From: CAYLLT01 sp964591605
Lineage (GTDB): Bacteria; Planctomycetota; Phycisphaerae; UBA1845; PWPN01
Assembly: GCA_964591605.1 (NCBI GenBank)
Contig: CAZQEN010000223.1
Location: 1 to 12,684 of the forward strand
Reading direction: 5' to 3'
Length of the DNA stretch: 12,684 nt
A model generated the notes under the pieces. The model saw only the letters and a list, made by a program, of their open reading frames with translations, did not search any database and had not been told where the DNA came from. Both the position numbers and the translations under genes were made by a program. How positions within the stretch are numbered: the first letter of the stretch is position 1; each line of letters begins with the position of its first letter. Positions 4,547 through 10,512 of the stretch are shown in pieces.

Positions 4547-6214
4547 ATGATGATCTCCCGTACGCGTGAGCACGCAGCTTCACACAGGACCTGCCCCCCC
4601 CGTACACGCCCCGCCGGCTCCCCGCCGCTCTCGCAGCTCCGCCGGCTGCTGCTCGCGATGCTGTTGGCCTCTTCGCCTGCGGCCCGGGCCGCCGATCCCG
4701 AGCGCGACGTGATCGTCTATGGGGCAACCGCCGCCGGAGCCATGGCTGGCGTCGCCGCGGCGCGGCAGGGCGCCTCGGTCGTCATGATCGAGCCGGGCCG
4801 GCACGTGGGCGGCATGGTCTCGGGGGGCCTGAGCCGCTCGGACGTGCTGCACCAGGAGCGTCTCATCGGCGGACTGGCGCTGGAGTTCTTCCAGCGCGTC
4901 GGCAGACACTATGGAAACGACATCGCCTTCCAGTTCGAGCCGCACGTGGCCGAGGACACGTTCAACGCCATGCTCAGGGAAGCCGGCGTCGAGGTGCGCT
5001 TCGGACGACCCCTCGCCGGCGTCGAGATCGAGTCGGCACGCATCCGCATCCTGCGGACGCGTGACGGCGGCGCGTATACGGCGAAAGTCTTCATCGACGC
5101 CACCTACGAAGGCGACCTGATGAAGGCCGCCGGCGTCTCGTATACGGTCGGCCGCGAGGGGCGCGATCGATACGACGAGTCGCTCGCCGGCCGCTGCGAG
5201 CTCCTGCCGATGCACCACCAGTTCCGCGCGGCCGTGTCACCCTGGCTCGACGGCAAGCTGCTGCCCCACATCACACCGCAGGAAAAGCTCGTGCCGGTCG
5301 GCGTGGGCGACGGGAAGATCCAGGGCTACTGCTTCCGGCTGTGCCTGACGAACCGGCCGGAGAACCGGCTGCCGATCCCCAGACCGGAAACGTACGATCC
5401 GGCGCGATACGAGCTGCTCCGGCGCTACATCGAGGCCCTCACGAAGGACCGCGAGGGCGCCGTGCATCGCCTGCTGGGCATCGGCCCGATCCCCAACGGC
5501 AAATGCGATGTGAACAGCGGCGGCGCGGTCTCATCCAACCTGCTCGGGGCGAACCAGGAGTATCCGGAGGCCTCGCCGCAGCGCCGGGCGCAGATCTGGG
5601 AAGAGCATCGAAGCTGGGTGCACGGATTCCTGTACTTTCTGCAGAATGATCCGGCCGTACCGGAGAAGGTGCGCGAGACCTACCGCCCGTGGGGCCTGTG
5701 CAAGGACGAGTTTCAGGACACCGGTGGCTGGCCGCACCAGCTCTACGTCCGCGAGGCGCGGCGCATGCTCGGCGAGTACGTCCTCACCCAGCGCGACCTG
5801 CAGAAACACCTCCGCAAGCACGACGTGATCGGCATGGCCGGCTACAACATCGACATCCGCGAGGTCCAGTGGGTCGCCGCGCGGAACTATCACTTCCCGA
5901 AGGCAGAGGACGAGACCTTCCTGGAGGGGTATCTCAGCGAGCCGGTCGAGCCGTGGGACATCCCCTACCGCTCGCTGCTGCCCCGCTATTCAGAGTGCAA
6001 GAACCTGCTCGTGCCGGTGTGCATTTCCGCGTCAACCGTGGCCTACGCGTCATTCCGCATGGAGCCCAACTACATGATCGCCGGCCACAGCGCGGGCGTG
6101 GCCGCCGCACTGGCCGCAAAAGCCTCGGTCGCCGTCCATCACGTGAATCTCGACGCGCTCCAGGCTCAGCTTCGCAACGACGGCCAGATTCTGACCGCCC
6201 CGAAAGGTGAGTAA
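4547..6214 (+). CDS. Exported FAD-dependent oxidoreductase (FAD_oxidored family)
   Basis: A 555-residue protein. Residues 1-48 form a long export signal: a basic n-region, LRRLLLAMLLA, and a cleavage-like site PAARA/AD. The paired Arg before the hydrophobic core may indicate Tat export, though the motif is not canonical. Residues 54-75 are the dinucleotide-binding fold VIVYGATAAGAMAG (a GxTxxGxxAG variant), followed by MIEPGRHVGGMVSGGLS (80-96), which is characteristic of the PF12831 FAD-dependent oxidoreductase/xanthan-lyase-like class. Near the C-terminus YMIAGHSAGVAAALAA (about 505-520) is the second flavin-contact region. The length is typical. The substrate is unknown; many relatives sit in polysaccharide-degrading contexts. 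ATG 4547 is preferred, with AGGAAGGA 6 bases upstream; the ATG at 4550 is an alternative. It converges on the DUF362 gene with a 13-base gap. Confidence 0.88.
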   Translation: MMISRTREHAASHRTCPPRTRPAGSPPLSQLRRLLLAMLLASSPAARAADPERDVIVYGATAAGAMAGVAAARQGASVVMIEPGRHVGGMVSGGLSRSDVLHQERLIGGLALEFFQRVGRHYGNDIAFQFEPHVAEDTFNAMLREAGVEVRFGRPLAGVEIESARIRILRTRDGGAYTAKVFIDATYEGDLMKAAGVSYTVGREGRDRYDESLAGRCELLPMHHQFRAAVSPWLDGKLLPHITPQEKLVPVGVGDGKIQGYCFRLCLTNRPENRLPIPRPETYDPARYELLRRYIEALTKDREGAVHRLLGIGPIPNGKCDVNSGGAVSSNLLGANQEYPEASPQRRAQIWEEHRSWVHGFLYFLQNDPAVPEKVRETYRPWGLCKDEFQDTGGWPHQLYVREARRMLGEYVLTQRDLQKHLRKHDVIGMAGYNIDIREVQWVAARNYHFPKAEDETFLEGYLSEPVEPWDIPYRSLLPRYSECKNLLVPVCISASTVAYASFRMEPNYMIAGHSAGVAAALAAKASVAVHHVNLDALQAQLRNDGQILTAPKGE

Positions 6215-6233
6215 CTTGCCGAGCTCATCACCT
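6205..6233. terminator. Weak hairpin spanning both stops of convergent genes
   Basis: AGGTGA (6205-6210) can pair with TCACCT (6228-6233), enclosing the short gap between the oxidoreductase and DUF362 genes. The stem is only 6 bp and lacks a U tract, so a terminator role is tentative. Confidence 0.25.
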
Positions 6234-8000
6234 GACGCAGTTCGGATCCGCCGCGCCGCCCGGACCGGTGAGGCATCGCTGGAACACGCCGTAGTCCGAC
6301 TGGTCCACGTCGCCGTCATCGTCGATGTCCGGGTTGGCGCACCCGTCCGCACGCGGCACCCCCGCGCCCTGAAGGCACGCGAGGATCGCCGTCAGATCGG
6401 CCGCATCGGCATCCCCGTCCCCGTCCAGGTCGGCGCTCCACGGCCGCAGGGCCACCAGCTCGATGCCGTCGCCCGTGCCCAGGTTGCGGCTGTACTTCTT
6501 GCTGGTGGGGCCGTCCCAGTGTTCATGCACGCCCAGGCTCGCCAGGCGGGTGGTGTTCGTCGCATGATCGGGATCGTAGAACGTCCCCGAGGGCGGACTC
6601 GCCGCCTGGGCCGCCTCGTGCAGATAGTCATCCGCCCCGGCCATACGCGGGTAGTCGCTCCATTCCGTCCAGAGGAAATCGAAGGCCACCGAGTCGATGG
6701 CCACCGGGTCCTGCGACGCCAGCAGGCTGCTCGTCCAGTCGCCGTTGAACGGGGCGGAGTTCCATTTGCGTGGTGAAGACTCTACTGGGTGGACTCCGGC
6801 GTAGAGCGCGTCGATCAGGTACAGCAGCGTCTTGCCGCCGGTGTGGGCGTGGCCCATCAGGTCCACCAGGCACCGGTATCGCGGCGTCTGCGGCAGCTGC
6901 GACGCCAGCGTATCGTGCATGCTGTAATAGCCGCCGGTGGTCGGATACCTCCTCAGGCTGCCGAAATGGTTCTTGGCGCACAGCGTCACGCCCGCGGCGG
7001 TGTGGCTCTTGAGATTCGCCAGATTGATGAAATAGGTGGCTTCGGCGTATGCCTGCGGAACATAGTCCTGCGTCCTGCCGGTGGGCCGGGCACTCCAGTA
7101 GAAGGGCACGGTCGACAGCGTCACCGCCGTACGCGGGTGCGAGGCGTTGCCCCCGTTGCGGTCGAGATAACGGACGTTCGGGAACGCGCTGTGCAGGGGT
7201 TCGTAATACTGGTTGGGGAACAGGGCGGTGGGGTCGCCGATGGAGATGTCCGACTCGCTTGCCCCGACCACGTTCGCGAGCTGGCCCAGCAGCGCCCGCA
7301 TCACCTGCGGCGACGTGTTCATGTAGTCGAGGTTGCCCACCAGGTCGTAGGACGTGGCGTTAACCGTCCCGCCGCTCGCGATGCAGCCGACGAGGTTGAC
7401 CTTCACGCAGATCTTCTCACCGGGTGTGTAGCCCACATCCCCCCGGCCGTGGGTCCGGTTGAAATGCCGGATGAGCGCATCCCATGCCGCGTGGTCGGAA
7501 GGCCGACCCGCCAGGTGGCGGATCGCCCGCGACATCATGGCATCGACCACCGCCTGGTCGGTGTGCTGACTCTCCCACCAGTGCCCGCTTCCCGGCCCCA
7601 GCCAGTTCGTGGCGCCGGGCGCATGCACCCACACGACGCGTCCGGGACACTGCCCTTGGGCCGCGCCCAGCGGAACGAGTGCGTCGGTCATCATGGCCTC
7701 AAGCGGCTGCTCGGGCAGGTGAAGCAAGGCGACCAGGGCGGCGCCGGCCGCGATCGCCAGACACGCCAGGGCCAGCCCCCGGCGCGATTGCCGGCAGAAG
7801 TGCTTCGCCTGACGGTACGCAAACGTCGCACCGATGAGCCAGGCCAGCCAAAGGAGGAAACCGCCTGCTATCGGACCGGCGACCCGCTGACACGGATACG
7901 TCACCCGTGACGGCTTGGGCCCCACCCGCACGAGGAACCAGATCAGGGATGCCAGCCCCACGAAGGGGACCGTCCACCTGCGCCAGCGGCAGCATCTCAC
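6228..8000 (-). CDS. Membrane-anchored DUF362 protein with C-terminal dockerin-like calcium repeats
   Basis: A 590-residue protein starting at GTG 8000, with AGGAGG 6 bases upstream; longer readings to 8456 run through repeats and lack a ribosome binding site. Three hydrophobic segments lie at about residues 9-26, 41-62 and 76-95. The DUF362 domain follows (about 110-515): GEKICVKVNLVG, then NLANLKSHTAAGVTLCAKNHFG, the family's lysine-containing core. The last 68 residues hold two EF-hand-like loops, DLDGDGDADAAD (524-535) and DIDDDGDVDQSD (558-569), the second followed by FQRCL, in the dockerin-like style of planctomycete surface proteins. DUF362 proteins are of unknown function, some being associated with iron-sulfur domains; none is seen here. 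I infer an envelope protein with an outward-facing calcium-binding tail. The gene stands alone, converging on the oxidoreductase. Confidence 0.87.
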   Translation of the reverse strand: MRCCRWRRWTVPFVGLASLIWFLVRVGPKPSRVTYPCQRVAGPIAGGFLLWLAWLIGATFAYRQAKHFCRQSRRGLALACLAIAAGAALVALLHLPEQPLEAMMTDALVPLGAAQGQCPGRVVWVHAPGATNWLGPGSGHWWESQHTDQAVVDAMMSRAIRHLAGRPSDHAAWDALIRHFNRTHGRGDVGYTPGEKICVKVNLVGCIASGGTVNATSYDLVGNLDYMNTSPQVMRALLGQLANVVGASESDISIGDPTALFPNQYYEPLHSAFPNVRYLDRNGGNASHPRTAVTLSTVPFYWSARPTGRTQDYVPQAYAEATYFINLANLKSHTAAGVTLCAKNHFGSLRRYPTTGGYYSMHDTLASQLPQTPRYRCLVDLMGHAHTGGKTLLYLIDALYAGVHPVESSPRKWNSAPFNGDWTSSLLASQDPVAIDSVAFDFLWTEWSDYPRMAGADDYLHEAAQAASPPSGTFYDPDHATNTTRLASLGVHEHWDGPTSKKYSRNLGTGDGIELVALRPWSADLDGDGDADAADLTAILACLQGAGVPRADGCANPDIDDDGDVDQSDYGVFQRCLTGPGGAADPNCVR

Positions 8001-8020
8001 ATCCCACCTCCTCGTGGGAT
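8001..8020 (-). promoter_or_regulatory. Hairpin presenting the ribosome binding site of the DUF362 gene in its loop
   Basis: ATCCCAC (8001-8007) and GTGGGAT (8014-8020) are perfect complements around CTCCTC. On the minus-strand mRNA the AGGAGG (8012-8007) therefore lies almost wholly in the loop, directly before the GTG start at 8000. This could modulate initiation. Confidence 0.45.
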
Positions 8021-8066
8021 TGCCGGATCGGCCCCTGGCGACGACCAGTCCCCCGCCGCGGGAACC

Positions 8067-8095
8067 ATCATACCCGTTCGGGCCTGAAGTGGCAG
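8067..8095 (-). promoter_or_regulatory. Candidate promoter of the DUF362 gene
   Basis: On the minus strand, CTGCCA (8095-8090) and TATGAT (8072-8067) are separated by 17 bases and are 4/6 and 5/6 matches to the sigma-70 hexamers. TATGATGG resembles the TATAATGG upstream of the DUF4058 gene. The start codon is about 65 bases downstream. Confidence 0.4.
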
Positions 8096-8156
8096 CCTTG
8101 CTTCCGCAGCGAGGCACACGCCGTCTGGCGCTCGCTCCCGCCGTGCCGGGGCGGCG

Positions 8157-8256
8157 GGGTGGCTTGGGCAGCGTCGGCTTCGCGCAGCGAAGCCGACGCT
8201 GCCCGTGCGAGCCTCCCCACGGCATCCATGTCAGCCCGCCGATGCTGTCATGGACC
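8157..8256 (+). repeat. Dispersed hairpin repeat, copy 1 (17-bp stem)
   Basis: It contains a perfect 17-bp stem, arms 8166-8182 and 8188-8204, with loop CGCAG. The outer 8 bp (GGGCAGCG/CGCTGCCC), the preceding GGGTGGC and the following GTGCGAGCCT and GTCATGGACC are shared with copy 2 at 8790-8861. Confidence 0.75.
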
Positions 8257-8391
8257 AGCGGCCAGCGTGCGTCAGTCGCCCCCCGTTTGCGTACCCGCCC
8301 CCCCTCTCCCCCACCGGGCCGGCCAGAATGCCTTCGCCGCTGCTCAATCACAGGCAGCCCAATGCCGATGCAACGGGGACGGAGGTCTGTG

Positions 8392-8754
8392 ATGCTCCAC
8401 TTTCGATCACGCACCATCGGCGATGTCCTGCTCGTCGAGTTCATCGTGCCCGGCATTCATGATGGTCCGGAAATCGACGAGTTGTCCGACGAACTCCATG
8501 AGATGATCGGACGTTCCACCAGCAAGCGCATGATCATCGATCTCGCCCATGTGCGGTTCATCGCGTCGAGAGGTTTATCGCTCCTCCTGAGCCTCAAGCA
8601 GTTCATCGACTGCCACCATGGAGAACTGATCATCTGCGGGCTGGGTGAGCAGGTGCTGCAGGTCTTCCGCTTCACCGGCCAGGATCGATTCCTGTCGGTA
8701 CAGCCCGACCGCGAACACGCCATGGCCGCCCTGGGCGTCACCACCACCGTGTAG
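8392..8754 (+). CDS. STAS-domain protein, anti-sigma factor antagonist-like
   Basis: A 120-residue single-domain protein. ATG at 8392 is chosen because GGAGG lies 6 bases upstream and the STAS fold begins almost at once; an in-frame GTG at 8389 is too close to it. Predicted strands and helices follow the STAS order: DVLLVEFIVPGIHD, a helix with IDELSDELHEMI, KRMIIDLAHVRFIASRGLSLLLSL (residues 45-68), and GELIICGLGEQVLQVF. Canonical SpoIIAA/RsbV proteins have DSSG here with the second Ser phosphorylated; this protein has A58-S59-R60-G61, so the usual phosphoserine is Arg. From the family, it should bind an anti-sigma factor kinase or a related partner, but regulation may be phosphorylation-independent. 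No anti-sigma or sigma gene is nearby. It is a single-gene unit bracketed by two repeat copies. Confidence 0.85.
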   Translation: MLHFRSRTIGDVLLVEFIVPGIHDGPEIDELSDELHEMIGRSTSKRMIIDLAHVRFIASRGLSLLLSLKQFIDCHHGELIICGLGEQVLQVFRFTGQDRFLSVQPDREHAMAALGVTTTV

Positions 8755-8755
8755 A

Positions 8756-8769
8756 CCGGATGCTTCCGG
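8756..8769 (+). terminator. Short hairpin just after the STAS stop codon
   Basis: CCGGA (8756-8760) pairs with TCCGG (8765-8769) around TGCT, two bases after the TAG. The stem is short and no U tract follows, so termination strength is doubtful. Confidence 0.3.
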
Positions 8770-8789
8770 AATACACGGGTGTGTCTCCC

Positions 8790-8861
8790 GGGTGGCATGG
8801 GCAGCGTACTCGCTGCCCGTGCGAGCCTGCCCATGTTACCCCGCCGATTCGGTCATGGACC
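8790..8861 (+). repeat. Dispersed hairpin repeat, copy 2 (8-bp stem)
   Basis: GGGCAGCG (8799-8806) pairs with CGCTGCCC (8811-8818) around TACT. The tail GTGCGAGCCT, the 30-base block beginning CATGT (8832-8861, 26 of 30 identical to copy 1) and the same orientation show it is homologous to 8157-8256. It lacks the inner stem extension and about 8 bases of the tail. Confidence 0.75.
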
Positions 8862-8909
8862 CCGATGCAGCCCCCATCCGCTCCCCAAATTGACGAGACG
8901 ACAAGCAGG

Positions 8910-8949
8910 GGATAGCCTGCGCTGGTCCTGTCACTTCAGAGGGCTATCC
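8910..8949 (+). promoter_or_regulatory. Inverted repeat just upstream of the DegT-like gene
   Basis: GGATAGCC (8910-8917) and GGCTATCC (8942-8949) are exact reverse complements separated by 24 bases, ending two bases before the ATG at 8952. The right arm overlaps the likely ribosome binding site AGAGGG (8938-8943). A TTGACG at 8890-8895 could be a -35 element, with a poor -10. It may be an operator or a translation-masking hairpin. Confidence 0.4.
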
Positions 8950-8951
8950 TT

Positions 8952-10349
8952 ATGATGCGGAGCACCCAACGCCAGCGGCGCCGCTACACCCGGCGCGTTT
9001 TCCTGACATCAGCGGGCGGATGGACCGCCGGCCTGTATCTGGCCGCTTCATCAGGAGCGAAAGGGGCGCCGGCCGCGGGTCTCCCGGCCGCGAGCCAGCC
9101 CGCGCCCAACCTGCCCCGCGAGCAGTACGGCGCCAGGGCCTACGAGGCCTTCCGCAGCGACGTTCTGCCAACGCAGTTCCCCCGCAGGATCGGCCCTAAC
9201 GCCTTGAAGTACCTTCAAGAGGTGGTGGACAGCGGGCTGACCAGCAACATCGTCGATCGCTTCGAACGGGCGTTCGCCAAAGAGCTCGGCGTCCGGCATT
9301 TCATCGCCACCCCCGGCTGCACGCCGGCGCTGGCCGTCCTCGCCGCCGCCTGCTCGTTCGAGCCCGGCGATGAGATCATCGTGAGCTCCGTTACCGACTA
9401 TGGCACGATCCAGGGGCTGGTCCGCGAGAACTACATCCCCGTCTTTGCCGACACACTGCCCGGCAGCGTCATCATCGGCGCCGCGACGATCGAGCCCTGC
9501 ATCACCCCGCGCACGCGGGCCATTCTCGTCGTCCACAAGACCGGCCTGATCTGCGACATGGACCCGATCAATGAGCTGGCGGCAAAGCACGGCCTGCTCG
9601 TCTTCGAGGACGTGTGTCAGGCGACGTTCGGGAAGTACAAGGGCCGGCTTGCGGGTACGCTCAGCAAGGCTGCGTCGTTCTCATTCGACTCGGAGAAGAC
9701 GATGGGCTCCGATACGGGCGGCGGCGTGGCCACCAACGACGATGCCCTGGCCGAGCGCCTGCGGTTCGTCGGCCTGAGCCGCGGAGCGGTCAACGTGCCG
9801 GGCTTCGGCCGCACGCACTCGGTGCCCGGTTACGCCCATCGCATGTCGCTGTGCACGGCCGCGGTGTCGCTGGCCCAGTTGGAGATCGTCCACGAGCAGG
9901 TGGCCCGGCGCGACCGCATGTTCCGCCTGCTCTCCAGCAGGATCGCCTCGATCCCCGGCATCATCCCGCTGCCCGTGCCCGACTACCTGGATGTGTACTC
10001 CGCCTGGATGTTCAGCATGAGCATCGACCCCAGGCAGTTCCGCTGCAGCGTGGACGAGTTCGGCGAGCAGCTCGCCCAGGCCGGCATCCCCGGCGCGGGG
10101 ACGGCCCGCTACTACATGATGCCCGCCGCTGCGACGTTCCTGAAGGATCGTGCGGAGAAGGGAATCTACCCGTACTCGATGCCTCCAGCCTCCCGCAAGT
10201 ATACCTACGATGCGAGCACCTGCCCCAACGCCTGGAAGTTCCTCCAGACCTGGATCCGCTGGGCGACGTTCTGCGACAAGTACACCGAAGCCCACTGCGA
10301 CCTCGCCGCGCGGATTGTCCGCCAGGTCGCCGACAAGAACCGGGTCTGA
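8952..10349 (+). CDS. Tat-exported DegT/DnrJ/EryC1/StrS family aminotransferase-like protein
   Basis: A 465-residue protein. The N-terminus carries a twin-arginine signal T13-R14-R15-V-F-L, a hydrophobic stretch and an Ala/Pro-rich linker to about residue 55. The rest is a fold-type I PLP enzyme of the DegT family: SGLTSNIVDRFERAFAKELG (94-113), FIATPGCTPALAVLA (117-131), LLVFEDVCQATFG (215-227, with D220 where the pyridine-nitrogen Asp is expected), and SFSFDSEKTMGSDTGGGVAT (242-261), where K249 matches the PLP-binding lysine. Cytosolic relatives transaminate nucleotide-linked ketosugars. A Tat signal implies folding with cofactor inside and action outside the cytoplasm, on an unknown substrate. 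No sugar-nucleotide genes are nearby. ATG 8952 or 8955 could start it; AGAGGG is 8 bases before 8952. It converges on the symporter gene. Confidence 0.88.
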   Translation: MMRSTQRQRRRYTRRVFLTSAGGWTAGLYLAASSGAKGAPAAGLPAASQPAPNLPREQYGARAYEAFRSDVLPTQFPRRIGPNALKYLQEVVDSGLTSNIVDRFERAFAKELGVRHFIATPGCTPALAVLAAACSFEPGDEIIVSSVTDYGTIQGLVRENYIPVFADTLPGSVIIGAATIEPCITPRTRAILVVHKTGLICDMDPINELAAKHGLLVFEDVCQATFGKYKGRLAGTLSKAASFSFDSEKTMGSDTGGGVATNDDALAERLRFVGLSRGAVNVPGFGRTHSVPGYAHRMSLCTAAVSLAQLEIVHEQVARRDRMFRLLSSRIASIPGIIPLPVPDYLDVYSAWMFSMSIDPRQFRCSVDEFGEQLAQAGIPGAGTARYYMMPAAATFLKDRAEKGIYPYSMPPASRKYTYDASTCPNAWKFLQTWIRWATFCDKYTEAHCDLAARIVRQVADKNRV

Positions 10350-10370
10350 GTGCGTGTGTGAGCTGTTCGA

Positions 10371-10443
10371 TCAGAGCCGCGCCCGTGAGGAAGCGGTCTG
10401 CGACCACGCTGAAGAACCCGCCCCCTGACGGCCGGGGCTCTGA
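10371..10443. repeat. Imperfect 23-base inverted repeat between convergent genes
   Basis: The arm 10371-10393 (beginning TCAGAGCC) and the reverse complement of 10421-10443 agree at 18 of 23 positions, around a 27-base centre. It lies between the DegT-like and symporter stops. Its form resembles a BIME-type dispersed element and it could also act as a transcription stop. Confidence 0.55.
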
Positions 10444-10498
10444 CGGCTTCACCGCTTCTCGCACACGCTTTCACTGTGCAGTCGGTTGATCGCAGCGC

Positions 10499-10512
10499 GG
10501 CCCGTGCGGGCC
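10499..10512 (-). terminator. GC-rich hairpin at the symporter stop
   Basis: GGCCCG and CGGGCC are inverted around TG (10499-10512), overlapping the end of the symporter gene. No U tract follows on the minus strand, so it is only a possible terminator. Confidence 0.25.

Larger units (their letters stand above)
8021..8391. other. Intergenic region between divergent DUF362 and STAS genes
   Basis: About 370 bases carrying the DUF362 promoter on the left, a dispersed hairpin repeat in the middle (8157-8256), and a C-rich tract before the STAS gene. A CAGAAT at 8324-8329 followed by GCC is a weak -10 candidate for the STAS gene. The open frame that continues upstream of the STAS start is an artefact of GC content and the repeat. 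Confidence 0.6.

Noticed and set aside
4146..4550. Short protein genes in the 4.15-4.55 kb gap
   Set aside because: The frames cross the palindrome and leader hairpins, have no ribosome binding sites and show no protein-like pattern.
6207..7910. Plus-strand open frames opposite the DUF362 gene
   Set aside because: They mirror the codon structure of the minus-strand gene, and only the minus strand gives recognisable family motifs.
7915..8391. N-terminal extension of the STAS protein
   Set aside because: It crosses the divergent DUF362 promoter and the 17-bp hairpin repeat. A good ribosome binding site and the domain boundary support the start at 8392.
8001..8456. N-terminal extension of the DUF362 protein to 742 codons
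   Set aside because: It would translate the repeat and overlap the STAS gene start. AGGAGG directly before GTG 8000 and the membrane segment after it mark the true start.
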